64,000 nucleotides of DNA, from positions 444,042 through 508,041 of the forward strand of contig RDEW01000014.1 in the NCBI GenBank assembly GCA_011109175.1, given 5' to 3'. This stretch comes from Dicyema japonicum (Eukaryota > Dicyemida > Rhombozoa > Dicyemidae). This document shows, piece after piece, positions 1 to 11,409 of the stretch (its first letter is position 1; each line of letters starts with the position of its first letter). The notes beneath the pieces were generated by a model that was not told the origin of the DNA, ran no database searches, and was given only the letters and a program-made list of their open reading frames with translations. The position numbers and the translations under genes were made by a program.

Positions 1-1901
1 TGCCCCCTCTGCACTCGTCCTGCGGTAACAATTATCCCAATTCTCCCCTCATTTGTCACTCTGCCTTTTCTCGGGTAAGGGGGCGTGTCAAAATGGTAGA
101 TTTCGCTACAACGAGCATTTGGAGTTTTACGACTGGCTAGCTAATCTGAACAAATCGATGAGGTCTTCGAACCGGAAGTATTTTGACGACTCAAATGACC
201 CCGATGGTCAGGAGTATCCTCTATTGTAGCTCTCTGGGACATTTATGATCCATGCCCGATTACTACTGCGGCTAAACAGGTAGCCAAGAGTGTGACTCGC
301 AATTTTCATACTTTTTACAAGTACATGGCATCCACAGCTGGGTAACTCCTTATTTTACTCAACAGAGTCACCATTTCCTCAGAAATTGTAGACAATATCA
401 AAACTTTCTTCCAAAAGGTCGCCGAAGTTGTTTTTTGCTTATAGCGTAGTACTCTGGTAACCTTGATTCCTCTGATTCCGTGTATAATGTCCCGAGCTGT
501 TCGTGGAAAGCCATTGCTTATACCATTCGGTGTTTGGGTAATTTCTTGTCGCAAATTAGAAAATTTGATGACTTTTGACGGGAATTCTCTCCAAAATAGC
601 AAGGACTTATATTGGAGGGAATACGAGTGCATTAACGCCTCTCTAAAGGCTCACAGTGCCCTCCTCACGGTTATCCCCCAGGAAATTATTGAGAAAGAAT
701 CTGTTAAACTACTTGCTTGTTATAATGTGGTAAATTAATGTTCTAGTTTTGCTGGCACACGGAGACTTGGTGGAACAAAATTTCGTTTCAATTCTGGACG
801 TGGACGCCTTCCATTTCCTTATTAGTGTCGCTCTTTCTGTGTCGACTGTGTCCTCATTTGACTTCAAACAGTCCAACCACGTGTTCCATCTTTTGTTCCT
901 GTTTCATCTAATACAGCTGTTTCTAACATACGGTATTATCATTTTGAAATTGTAGGTCTCACCGAATCGAATAACCAACCGATTGAGGGAGACACGGCTT
1001 ACCACAAGGTCTTTGGTGTTATAGAGTCTGTACTGGGGTTGTTTCTGTTTATAATGCAGCTTAAAATACAAGGGACAGCTGAATATTGAAAAATTAGAGG
1101 AATATTTAAGGGAGGGGTCTTTGAGTTTCGTGAGATGCTGTGTCATATTTTTCACGTCCCTGGCTGACGTCAACCCAAAATCGTTTTCTTCCCGTAAAAG
1201 TTGCTTTAATTTTAGTGAATTTGTGTGGGACTGTTGATATGATGAATTACTGCCTCGGGTCTTCGTATTCATCGATCAGTGAGTTCGTTGAATCCAGTAT
1301 TTTGCCCCTAACGAGACTGGCGCGTAGGTTGGGTGGGTTTTTATTACTTTCAGTTGGTGTCGTCCCCATATTCTTTCACAGAGGATGACTAATATTACCT
1401 GTCCTCGTTACCCTCTTAAAATCCGGACTTTGGTATCTCTCAATAAATCGTTCGTCAATTTGTACTATGATTGCTACCAGAATAGGTTTGATCATATTTA
1501 CTTGTAGATGCTTGCATAACAACACAGTTAATATTAAGAGGGTGTTTCTCAAGGCAATTTGCCTGGTTTGCGGGAACTATGTCTGTATCACATGCTGTCA
1601 GTCAAAATATACAATGAGTTTCCATTCTTCCCAATGTTCGCCCTCTTCTTTTCTCATCGTCTTTGAGTTTGCGTTTGGTTTATTTCAGTGTGCTAAACTG
1701 CCAAATTGCACTCATTGGTTCTAAAGTGTATTACATAAATCATTCCCTCTATCTTGATAAGTATGGGGACAGTGATATTGGATTAGAGTTGTTATGGGTT
1801 TGTATTTTAGAAATCAGAACTTACTGACCTTCTCAACTTATCAGCATGCCAAATTTACGAGATTGTGGCTTAGTCATTCAATAATTGCTGATTTTTTCTA
1901 A
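1..1901 (+). CDS. UBR1/UBR2: UBR1/UBR2-type N-recognin E3 ubiquitin ligase, C-terminal part (5' end outside window)
   Basis: Recognises N-degrons and transfers ubiquitin from an E2. The window opens inside the RING end (CPLCTRP, then TIIPILP) and continues through the helical region to the C-terminal cap. Landmarks seen: SVKLLA next to FLLAHGDL, FHLLFLFHLIQLF, EKLEEYLREGSLSFVRCC, a WCRPH block, ITCPRYPLK, the zinc cap ICLVCGNYVCITCCQ, and YLDKYGDSDIG near the end. All line up in order with the last ~500 residues of human UBR1/2. Exons are joined by introns of 20-30 bp, for example 75-99, 207-229, 342-365, 418-444, 719-746, 933-955, 1038-1059 and 1194-1215. Stop TAA is at 1899-1901. Exon edges in the last 500 bp are less certain. 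No frameshift is needed, so the gene looks functional. Confidence 0.85.
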
Positions 1902-3466
1902 TCTTTTATATATTTATGCCATTTTAATTTGATTAAATTTTATTCAAATAAAATTTTTTCACATTTTTAAATAAGCAGTTTCTTTTTTTTCCTTTTTTTT
2001 AATTGTGAAAAAATTATTAACAATAAAATATTATTTATTAACTATGGGGGAGAGCGGCTGCTGACATCACGGAGAAAGCGTTTCCGCGGAAAACTGCGAT
2101 ACCAATTCGTTGCCTCAGCCAGACCGCTTCCCGCACGTCTTTCTTACGGTGGGTCAATTTCCCCGATTTCCTTTAGGAAAGAGGCTGTAATACTTCCAGC
2201 TGCACCAGACGTCTCATTTCTTTTTTTAATTTTTTGGCCAATTTTCCAAACAGCCTTCTCTATAAATCTATTTTCCGATAATAATGATTTCGTCAAAGCT
2301 CAATGAATGTATTACAATGCTTATTGGGAGACGACTAAAATTTTCTGAATTAATAAGACATCTGTTCACCCGAATGTAAATTTCACATCTGAACAGTCTT
2401 CTGCTAAACTCAAAAATATTAGCTTACCTCTAAAATTTAGTTACCGCTAATATTTTCAAAGAATAAGATAACTCGAAGTAAGAAACATTTGATGCACCAA
2501 TGTCTGGATTTGAATCTCTTCTGCCCAGATTGGTGGAGCTTAAGTTTTGGAAAGGAACAGGGGAACTATTAATTATTAATTCTAGAATGTTCTTTAATAA
2601 TACCTGTGATACAAATAAGATTAAACCACGTGTCAGTGGATATCAGGCACACTAATATTTACAACTAAATCCACTTTCATAAATATTTCTTAATTTATTA
2701 TTGTAAGTGATATTAAGCACCTGGTTTGCCCACCACTTGTGAAGATGGCTCCCCCTTTTTCAACCTCACGATGACAGCCACTCATCCAGAATCGGCCTCA
2801 ACAAGGGCCGAAATTGGAACATGTGAGACCTTAGGAAGATAATTTGCTCGAAACCTCGGGGATTCTAGGACCCGAATATTTCTCCTTCATACATGCAATC
2901 GGATCGTTGATGCCAGGAAGGAAAAAAGAATGCTGATTGAGCACATTTCCATACGAATCGTAAGAAGGAATTAGCTCTCAGTCACAAGAGCTGTTTACTA
3001 TGACAGCCAAATAAAACATTGGCTTGTCTAAAGCTTAATTTCAAAAAGTTGGCTTAAAATTTAAATTTACCAGATTAATAGGGGAAAATTCAATATTATT
3101 AACATTTAATGATTTTCCGTCTCAAAAATAATCTAACCACTAATTCTCCCGCTTCACCAAAGCGGAAAATTACAGTTACGCCAGGCTTGGGATGTTTAAT
3201 GAGCACTTGCTCAGGAATTTCGTTCAAGAATTTAGTGTACACAGACCACCAAATATTCAGTATTAAATTAATCCTGAATTTAAAAATCATTAAATATTTA
3301 ATTTTAAAATCAATTAAATCAATCAAATTTTATATTAACTAAAATCAAGGTGAATTTTAACGAATTTTTAAAAACGCAATTTATTGTCAATAATCATAAA
3401 ATATACACATTGATTAAAATAATATAATTTAAATATTCCAATTTAAAATACACTTATGTTAGTGTG
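1902..3466. other. Intergenic, AT-rich, repeat debris
   Basis: A 1.5 kb gap between UBR and OSBP. It starts with a very AT-rich block (1905-2040), then a more GC-balanced stretch 2041-2230 I cannot assign. A SINE-B 3' fragment lies at 2470-2600. A sequence around 2840-2885 recurs in inverted form near 43845. At 3326-3099 on the minus strand a 75-codon open frame contains a protein-like stretch (KHPKPGVTVIFRFGEAGEL) but matches no family I know; I do not call it a gene. Confidence 0.5.
2470..2600 (+). repeat. SINE-B 3' fragment
   Basis: Contains the degenerate B-box TCTGGATTTGAATCTCTTC followed by CTGCCCAGATTGG. This matches the end of the better copy at 46495-46530, where the B-box-like sequence is also followed by CCCAGAATTG. 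The 5' half is not recognisable. Confidence 0.45.
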
Positions 3467-6324
3467 ATGACTATGAATAATAAAAACATCATAACACGTT
3501 TGCCTGCTGAGACCACAAACGACAGAGGTTGGCTTTTTAAGTGGACCAATTACGTCCGAGGATACCAATTACGCTGGTTCGTTCTAAGGAATGGCTATCT
3601 TTACTACTACCTGTAATATCTTCACTAAACCCTAGAAATGAGGCTGATACCTTTCACATGTGTCGTGGATCAGTGAATATTTCCAAGACCTATATATACG
3701 CTGAGGGGACGGATACCATTAAGTTGGTCGCACAGGGATTCAACACGATTTGGCTAAGAGCCTTCTCCACCAAGGACAGAGACTGTTGGCTCAAGGCTCT
3801 GCAAATCTCTAAACATCCTCTGTCCATTTTACAAGGTCAATTGTTTTGGTTATCAAAGACGACCAAAGTGACTTGAGATCGGAATTGAATCTCGAATCGG
3901 GGAATGCTGTTGACAATGATTCTCACAAATTGGACAAAAATCTACGAGAAATCGACTCGAAATTAGAGTCGCTTACTCAGTGCCTTGAATCTGTGGACAA
4001 ATATTCCAACATTATCATCGGGTGGGCCATTCTCAGTCCCAGACTCCCTACAATATCATTGTAAAACTATTTGATTCCTAATCTTCATTTAAACCACCGT
4101 GTCCGCAATTCCACTTTTTTACTTTTTCTAGCATTTCTGCAAGTTTATTTTTATTTTCCCGCTTATTTGTTATACAACATGACCTTTCTTTTTCTATTAC
4201 CTCCAGTTTTTCTATATTTGCCTGCCGTTCGGTATATTTCCCTAATTTTCATAATATTCCGCATTTTTGATATATTTCTTTATTTTCGTAATAATCCGCG
4301 GTTTTATCTATTTCCCTGATTATCAAACATTCTCCGTTTTGACATATTTCCGTGATTTTTTTAATTTCACATTGTGCTTAATCGGTTTCTAATATTGTGA
4401 GATTTTTATTATATTACAGCGATTTTGTTAAATTTCCCGAATTATTAATCTCAATAGGGGGATTCCATTGACCGCCACCGCGCAATCTGAAGCAGTGGCC
4501 AACAATGGACGACAGCTACAATCTTGTGTTGAAAAAATGCTAAAGGTATTATTTATTTATTTGATTAATTTTATTTTTATATATTTGTTCTATTTAAAAA
4601 AATAGATTGCTGGAGAATTTAAACTGTTAACTGAAAGTATGGTTGATGAATGCAAAGATATAATTTCCAAGGAAAAGGAACACAACAAACAGCTCCTGGA
4701 GACGATCGACAGTTTTGCCAAGTCCCACAATCGGATGGAAGAACAGCTGGCTGTTTCAGGTGGCTTTTTTAACTGATTTCAGATAACCAGCTCTTTGATA
4801 TAAGATCGAAACCTCCTAGCATAGTTTCGAACTCAAGGGATGATGACGAGGAGTACTACAGCGCCAAGGAGGACGACTCTGATGAGATGTTCTATTCCGT
4901 GGTCACCCAATCGAATTCTTCTATCCAAACCATCGCCAAAGGGGTGATTCTAAAGGAAGAAGACAACGATGATGACATTGACGTCGTATTTGCACGTGGA
5001 AAGTGCAAAATATACAACAGGAGGACTCGAATTCCTGACAGACCGGCAATATCGATTGATTTGTGGGGGATATTGAAAAAGTGTCTTGGTCGTGAATTGA
5101 CCAAAATTCCAGTTCCGGTAATTCCCTTCTTTTTATTCTATCAGGTCAATTTTAGTGAGCCATTGTCATTTCTACAACGAATCACGGAGGAAATGGAGAA
5201 CGCTGATTTGCTTGACAATGCTGTGAACTCTACGAACAGATTCGAGGAGATGGCGTATGTCTGCGCTTTTATAGTTTCCGCGTATTCGACCACAAAGCAC
5301 AGAGTGGCCAAACCGTTTAATCCAATGTTGGGGGAGACCTTTGAGTTCGATTCATTGGCTGATCGTGGTTGGAGGACTATTGCAGAACAAGTTGAGCTAC
5401 TTTTTTAGTTTTAGGTGAGTCATCATCCTCCAACAATGGCTCAGCATACCGAATCACGGACGTGGAAATATGAGCACGAGATGACGGTAACAAGTAAATT
5501 CCGCGGAAAATTCATTAGAATCCTCCCACAGGTTTATTTCAGTCATAAAGGCTAGGAAGATGTATTCTGACCATAAAAAACTCGGGAAACTGTTACTCAT
5601 GGTGTCGTGTGGCTACGACAATCCACAATGTGGTCGTGGGGAAGCTTTGGGTGGATAACCATGGAGCAGTTGAGGTACGAAACCATACAACGGGGGATTA
5701 CTGTAGACTCACCTTCCACAGCTACAGTTACTTTTCCGCCAAAGCCCCTCGCCTTGTGATAATTGTGGTTATTTAAGGTGACTGGGGCCATTTTTGATTC
5801 TAATGGAGAACTTAAGGTGTCATTACAAGGAAATTGGGACAGAATTCTTAATGCTTCCTTCCATCTGGAAAACGGGAGTATTGAGTCTACCGCCAACTTT
5901 GGACTTGTCGGCCAATTCCGTGAGCCATTTTGTGGTGATTGCCAGTGAGGAGAACTCCAGATGCTACAATTATTCTCGCTTTACTGCTGAACTTAATGAA
6001 CCGGACGGGGAGGTGTCCCCAACGGACAGCAGAAATCGTCCGGATCAGAGATTACTTGAAATTGGGGAGTGGAGAGAGGCCAATGAAATGAAAGTGAATT
6101 TGGAGGATAAACAGAGGAGTTCTCAGCGGAAAAGGGAGGAAAAGGCAACTTTGGAGAGTAAAGTAAATTGCATTTTAGGCTCATCAACATGTTCCGGATA
6201 CGAACCCACGTGGTTCTCATTGAGAAATTGTAAAGTTACGGGGGAAATGATGTTTATGTATAAGGGTGGATATTGGAAATCAAAGTCAAACAATGACTGG
6301 ACGATGTGTCCGGATATTTTTTAA
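3467..6324 (+). CDS. OSBP: Oxysterol-binding protein (OSBP) with PH and ORD domains
   Basis: Lipid transfer protein exchanging sterol and PI4P at ER-Golgi contacts. Starts ATG at 3467. A PH domain follows at once (GWLFKWTNYVRGYQLRWF ... WLKALQ), then a coiled-coil stretch, an acidic segment EEYYSAKEDDSDEMFYSV that may serve as a FFAT-type VAP-binding motif (inference), then the ORD: IPVPVNFSEPLSFLQR, KPFNPMLGETFEF, the family signature VSHHPP, KLWVD, and the C-terminal block SPTDSRNRPDQRLLE ending CPDIF. About ten introns of 21-27 bp, for example 3613-3635 and 3836-3858, plus one of 58 bp near 4550-4605 and one long intron (4022-4457). Order and length match human OSBP, though the N-terminus before the PH domain is short. 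GTPBP1 follows 100 bp downstream. Confidence 0.9.
4140..4380 (+). repeat. Degenerate ~37-bp tandem repeat in the long OSBP intron
   Basis: Inside intron 4022-4457 the unit CGNNTTTnATATATTTCCC, followed by TGATTTTCATAAT-like sequence, recurs three to four times with drift (starts near 4229, 4259, 4297 and 4335). This is the only intron of the gene far above the usual size, so array growth probably explains its length. Confidence 0.55.
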
Positions 6325-6424
6325 CCATTTCACCTTTAGAAATTAATTATTGTTTTATTTATTTAAATTTAATTAATTTGTTATTTTCAATTTTAAATAA
6401 ATTTTTGATTGATTCTTACCTTAC

Positions 6425-8153
6425 ATGGGTGACGAGGATTATTCAATTGAGAATGTATCCTTGATGATGTTAACCCTAGGTCAACTCGGGTGGAGTTGTG
6501 GTGGACATCACCAACAGTTTGATTAGGATTATGGCCCTCTCCCGTGGAGAAATTTTCTATCATCTTGGAAATAGCGGTTGTTTTACTTTTAATGGTAGAA
6601 ATTGAAAGAGAATATGATCTAGACGAACTTCAAGAGCAGTTTATCCACGTGGTTAGGGAAATGGGCTGGGAGTATATTTTTATGTGCGAGAGAAAGGTCG
6701 GGAATAGAATTGTTCGCGACTTTAGAATAAGAAACAAAGTTAAGGAATTTGATTTTTTGGAAACTAGGTCAACTTTGTTACCATTTTTTAGAATCGCCGT
6801 TGTCGGTAACGTAGATACAGGAAAAACTACACTTCTTGGAGTTTTAACTCACAACTCCATTGACGACGGGAGAGGGTCAGCACGTGTTAAGCTGTTTAAG
6901 CACAAGCATGAGATTGTATCAGGAAGGACCAGTTCCGTTGGAATTAACATTGTCGGTTACGATTATGAAGGGAACTGCCTCAACAATCCCTACCGCGGAA
7001 AATTGGACTGGGAAAAACTCTGCAAGAATTCTTCCAAAATAGTCTCCCTCATTGACTTGGCGGGACACGAAAAATACCTAAAGACCACGATCTCTGGCTT
7101 ATTTGGCTATCTCCCAGACGCCTGCATGCTTATTGTATGCTAACCCTATTATTTAGGTCGGGGCCAATGCTGGGTTGATTGGAATGACCAAGGAACACTT
7201 CTGGTTGGCCTCCTCTCTGAATCTCCCGTGTTTTTTCGTGGTCACTAAAATCGACATGTGCCCGAAACAGAAATTGAAGGAGACCATGCAATCCATCATC
7301 GGGTTTATCCGTAGTCCGTATGTAAACCGAACACCTGTGAAGGTTAAAAACCTGGACTATGCCTACAAGTCCGCGGAAATGTTCTCTTCTCTCAAGTTTT
7401 GGGTCTTTGATAGTCAGGCTTTGTCCCATATTTACGATTTCTAACGTCACTGGTGACAATATTGATTTATTACGAACTTTCATTGACCTCATTCAACCAA
7501 CAACCGGTTTCTTTGCTCCTTCCGACCATCTTGAGGGAATAATCCACAATGTCTTCCAATGTTCCGGTAGTTTCCGTGATTTTACTGGCAGAATGTGGGG
7601 GTTGTCATTTCTATCATTGTTACTAAGGGGATCTGTTGTGTAAAGTCAACGACTTTATCGCCATTGGTCCTGATTTTTTCGGTAAGTTCACGGAAACTCT
7701 GGTGAAGAATATAAACAGAAGCAAATTATTCGTAAAATCCGCAACTCATGGACAACTTGCGACTCTTTTTATTAGAAGAGTGGGTTTTGGGTTGGACTTT
7801 AGATTGATATGCATATTCGGAAGGGGATGATTGTTACTTCTTCTCCCAAACCTCTGGACGTTGTGCCCTGCATAGAATTCGAGGCTGTTGTGAAGGTCAT
7901 GCAGCATCCAACGACCATAAGTTTGGGATATCAGGCGCATCGTTTGCCACGTGTTACAAATTTACTAGTTCACATTGATGGAGTGAGGCAAACTGCTAAA
8001 ATATTGAGGATTATTGGATCGGAAGTCTTGAGGACCGGTGATTCCGCAACAATTCATTTCCGTTTTATTAAACATCCAGAGTGCATAAGGATTGGTTCTA
8101 AACTTGTATTCCGCGAGTCCCTCACGAAGGTAGCTTTCAGTTCCATAGCGTAG
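6425..8153 (+). CDS. GTPBP1: GTPBP1/GTPBP2-type translational GTPase
   Basis: GTP-binding protein of the elongation-factor superfamily, linked in animals to ribosome rescue and mRNA decay. Start ATG at 6425 ([10 protein letters not shown]). G1 is [16 protein letters not shown], followed by [15 protein letters not shown] and SGRTSSVG; G3 is [13 protein letters not shown]4 is VVTKIDMCP; then [13 protein letters not shown]. The beta-barrel domain carries IRKGMIV, QHPTTIS and FRFIKHPE. Stop at 8151-8153. Introns are all about 22-28 bp, for example GTATGC...TTAG after the residues CMLI, and GTTTTG...TCAG before LCPIF. The N-terminus ahead of the G domain is shorter than in human GTPBP1. No lesions seen. 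Confidence 0.92.
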
Positions 8154-8389
8154 GGGCTCGGGAGAGTTTCAAAATGTTATCCATTTGTGCCGAAAGTCCT
8201 CACTAATAAAAAGTTGGAGACGAATAAAGGCCATGGATATTTTAAGCGACATAAATTAAAGAATTGATTTTTGGTGTTAATTAATATATTTTTTAATACT
8301 TTGAAAATAATCTCGTATTTTTAATCCTATTAGATAGTTCTTGGGAGTTTTTCGATCGTGTGGTTATATATAGCTAGTTAGTTGAGGAT
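8154..8389. other. 3' flank of the GTPase gene
   Basis: AT-rich, no coding signal. It leads directly into the SINE-C copy that starts near 8390. Confidence 0.4.
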
Positions 8390-8665
8390 CTCTGTTAGAT
8401 TTGTCTGCTCCTCCTCTTCCCTTTCCTACTAGTGTGGCGTCATGTGATCCAGGGTGGATGAAAAATGATCATTTGCTCTCTCCCACTTTACTGGAGGAGT
8501 TTCCACAACTGCAATGAATGGACGTCTTTTATCTTTATGCTGGTTCCGGATGGAGTTGTGTGACTTTGAAGAACTCTGTTTCTGTAACAGTGGAAACTGG
8601 ATCACTTAACTAGTTTTTTACTGTTTACTTCTTTCTCGGTGTATCCGGGGTTAATAATAGATAGG
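8390..8665 (+). repeat. SINE-C element, plus orientation
   Basis: Carries the family landmarks GGCGTCATGTGATCC, ATGATCATTTGCTCTC, GGAGTTTCCACAACT, GGACGTCTTTTATC and the tail GGATCACTTAACTAG ... TATCCGGGGTTAATAA. Other copies lie at 24215, 29906, 42330, 55005 and 61705. The tail matches the 3' ends of the LINE copies in this window. Confidence 0.7.
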
Positions 8666-8925
8666 TCTGCCTAGGAGGAGGTCCAAGTAATGGAGACATT
8701 ACTACTCCTTGGCGGTAATAATTAGTTAGTTTATCCTGTTCTTCCAGTCGGAGTGTGGTGCATCTTTTCCGAGTATCCACCAGTATTGGAACTCCTTCGC
8801 TAGTGTAGGAAAGAGTAGGATCGCTTTTTGATACCACGTGGCACTTGGTCTCTACTGAGTTAGGTGGATCCCATAAATAATAGTGAAGTGATTTATTAAC
8901 CAAGAAATGCTAAAGTTAAGTCTCG
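8666..8925. other. Unassigned repeat-like spacer downstream of Frizzled
   Basis: Contains TACCACGTGGCACTTGG, similar to the GCCACGTGG core at the 5' end of SINE-C copies, so it may be part of a second nested copy. No credible gene. Confidence 0.35.
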
Positions 8926-10203
8926 TTAAGTAAAGTTCTTAAAATAATGAGCTTCGACTTCAAAACTCTTGCAAACCGTCAAATACACCAATGAAGTGAT
9001 AGCACTCACAATCAGACAAAAGTATTTAGGGAGGGAATACTTCGTAAATATCTCCCCCGTTCGATAATCTGAAAACATCACGTACCACTCTTTAAAAGTG
9101 AGTGCCAAGAACACAATTTGGAAGAAGGTTGTGTAAAAGAAAAATATTCCAATTTTTTGAGCAGAAAAATCCAATTTAATCTGCTTTCCCATAGTTTTAA
9201 AGAAAATGGCAAATAAAACAAATGACACCAAGAGCTCAATACTCGAAGGAAGCAGAAAATAGTGGAGAAGATACTTAGAACTGGTGAACCCAGCTTTATC
9301 GATGTGTCCCAGTAGAATCCCCACTCCTGTAAGAATGCCAGCGACTGTCCAGACTCCGGCAAATAGCATAACTTTTATCATTTTTGACTTTCCAAAAATC
9401 TGGAAGGAGTCGAAAAAATAACAGAGAAACGTCATAACCCACCAGAGATTGCCGGCATTCAAGAAATAGTAAAAAGTAGAGAATTTCACCACTGAACAAT
9501 CAAAATTTTGCAAAACGAGGACCGCAGTCATGCCGATATAGCAGAAACTCATAAACAGAATGCACTTTTCCAAGAAAATCGGGAAAAATGACTGCGATAA
9601 GTAGAAAACAATCCCAAGGGATGCTAGCAGAGAGATCAATAATGCAAATTGAACTCCCTGCAGAATCTTGGTGGTTGATATTTGATTTGTTACCTCCATA
9701 GTTTGCTCCAAAATTTTATAAGGCGTGGTATCTTTGATTCTATTTTTGTTCTTTCTGTTCATGTTGCTTCCACTTGGATCACTTGAGGACTCATTGAACT
9801 CATTTATGCACACAGAATTTTTGAAGTAAATATTTGGGAGGGAAAAACAGTCGGTTATGTAAAATAGAGACTTCCAATGATCCAACTGGTTGTCTGCGGA
9901 ACACTTTTCTTTTACTCTCAGACACATTTGCCGACAGGGATAAACAGGAAGGGGGTAATTCTGTGCACAAATCGGAAAGAGGAGGAGACAAGCAAATAAA
10001 GCACTTTCTTGGTCACATTCAAACTGTAATTGTTTCAGACTTGTTTCCGTGGTTAACGTAAATTCTGCATTGGGGGACATTGTGAAGTTATATCCGAGAT
10101 CTCTACATACCTTACTCTGAACTTTAACACATTTTTGATTCGCTTTTGGCTCTTTGGGGAGGAGAACTGACAAAAAAAACAGCAAAATTAGCATTACAGC
10201 CAT
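8926..10203 (-). CDS. Frizzled-type Wnt receptor, intronless
   Basis: Seven-pass Wnt receptor of 425 residues from ATG at 10203 to TAA near 8926. A hydrophobic signal peptide (residues ~1-21) precedes a cysteine-rich domain with ten cysteines, including VCRDLGYNFT. After a polar linker come seven membrane segments near residues 183-206, 213-234, 245-267, 275-298, 310-335, 350-373 and 392-412. LWWVMTFLCYFF in the third is typical of Frizzled. The cytoplasmic tail is only about 15 residues. Where other Frizzleds have KTxxxW, the Dishevelled-binding motif, this protein has CKSFEVEAHYF with no tryptophan. Unlike neighbouring genes it has no introns. Clearly Frizzled/Smoothened class; Frizzled is preferred from the CRD. 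Confidence 0.88.
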   Translation of the reverse strand: MAVMLILLFFLSVLLPKEPKANQKCVKVQSKVCRDLGYNFTMSPNAEFTLTTETSLKQLQFECDQESALFACLLLFPICAQNYPLPVYPCRQMCLRVKEKCSADNQLDHWKSLFYITDCFSLPNIYFKNSVCINEFNESSSDPSGSNMNRKNKNRIKDTTPYKILEQTMEVTNQISTTKILQGVQFALLISLLASLGIVFYLSQSFFPIFLEKCILFMSFCYIGMTAVLVLQNFDCSVVKFSTFYYFLNAGNLWWVMTFLCYFFDSFQIFGKSKMIKVMLFAGVWTVAGILTGVGILLGHIDKAGFTSSKYLLHYFLLPSSIELLVSFVLFAIFFKTMGKQIKLDFSAQKIGIFFFYTTFFQIVFLALTFKEWYVMFSDYRTGEIFTKYSLPKYFCLIVSAITSLVYLTVCKSFEVEAHYFKNFT

Positions 10204-10399
10204 AATTTGCGTAAATGAATTTATAAATATTAGAAATCTTCGGTAATGGGGGAAATCAATATTAGCGAAGCTGTGTAGACGTTTGCGTGGTATTATCTGT
10301 TTTTAAAAGATAAAAATAGTTGTTTTATCGACAAAATAATTAAATTTTAAAAATATAACCAATTAATTCTAAAGATGGAAGTATTAACAGACATAATTA

Positions 10400-10700
10400 T
10401 CAGTCAGCCAAGTGGTTAATTGGGCAAAAGGTCGAGATACTGCACGGAATCTCCATTAAGTTTCATGACGGATGAAAACCTTTGTCTCCCTTCTTCCCAT
10501 AAGCATGAGGTAATGGACTCGGGAGACTATTTTTGAAGAGAACCGTCCAGTGGACCTAGAACTATCCTTTTGAACAGGAGATGATGGAAGCAGAAGATAT
10601 CTGAACAGAGAAAGCATCAGATGCACGTAAAAAGGGGTTCGAATCCTGCCCAAATTTGGAAGAACTCAGGGAATTGTCCGACAGGAGGAACACCTGTATA
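10400..10700 (+). repeat. SINE-B element
   Basis: A-box-like CAGCCAAGTGGTTAATTGGG at the left and B-box-like GGGGTTCGAATCCTGCCC near 10635. Between them are the family core TTCATGACGGATGAAAACC and TAATGGACTCGGGAGAC, also found in the copies at 11460 and 49600. Confidence 0.7.
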
Positions 10701-10854
10701 TAATGATAGTTACTATGAGTTTATGTTGGTAATAATAATGTAATTATCATTTATTATGACAGGCAAATAAAAGAAGTGATTATTATCGCCATTTTGCATG
10801 CACACTTGAACCTACCAATGCTGTTATACTATAATTAACAGGCAATTAGTTTTT

Positions 10855-10930
10855 GTGCCAAAAGTGACGCCGTCATCAGTGTTGCCACATTGCGGAACCG
10901 AACTGTCTACGAGGACTCGTACGGTACAAA
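10855..10930 (+). repeat. SINE-A internal fragment
   Basis: GTCATCAGTG, then CGGAACCGAACTGTCTA and GAGGACTC, match the middle of the SINE-A copy at 51338-51655 (CATCAGTG ... CGGAACTGGATTGTCTA). Confidence 0.45.
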
Positions 10931-11409
10931 AAAATGTTAGGTACGTTCTTGATATCTCGGCCCCTCCATTAGTTAGTTAAGTAACCCCAGCCATACTAAT
11001 TTGAGGCTCCTCTTATTGCAAAAAAGTGTGTGTTCCACCTAAGTGGGGGTGGAAACGTTGCTACTATATCTGACTGTTTCTGAGAAATATAGTCATGCCT
11101 TTTTTTGACAAGAATCATCGATGGGCGAAAAAGATGACACGTGGCGTGATTACATATTGATTAATTTTTTGTTTTTAGTGAACAAATTTTTGAAGCGTGA
11201 TTAATTAATTATTTGTTAACAAGATGGCAGTCCCCCACTGAGCTGATTATTCAGTTAGACTCATCTTTATTACTTTCAGTCTTAGATTCAACTTTTGTAA
11301 CCTTAACTGTTGTTCTGAGTGAGCTTTGGGAATTTTGTTTACTGTAAGGATTAAGATGCCACATTTTCTCTTCGCAATCAGTGGGTTCATTAAATGTTTC
11401 AATATTAAC

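Noticed and set aside
8625-8903. Minus-strand open frame next to Frizzled
   Set aside because: Overlaps the SINE-C tail and an adjacent repeat-like segment; no protein family.
9078-9499. Alternative-frame ORFs inside Frizzled
   Set aside because: Shadows of the intact 425-residue receptor frame on the same strand.
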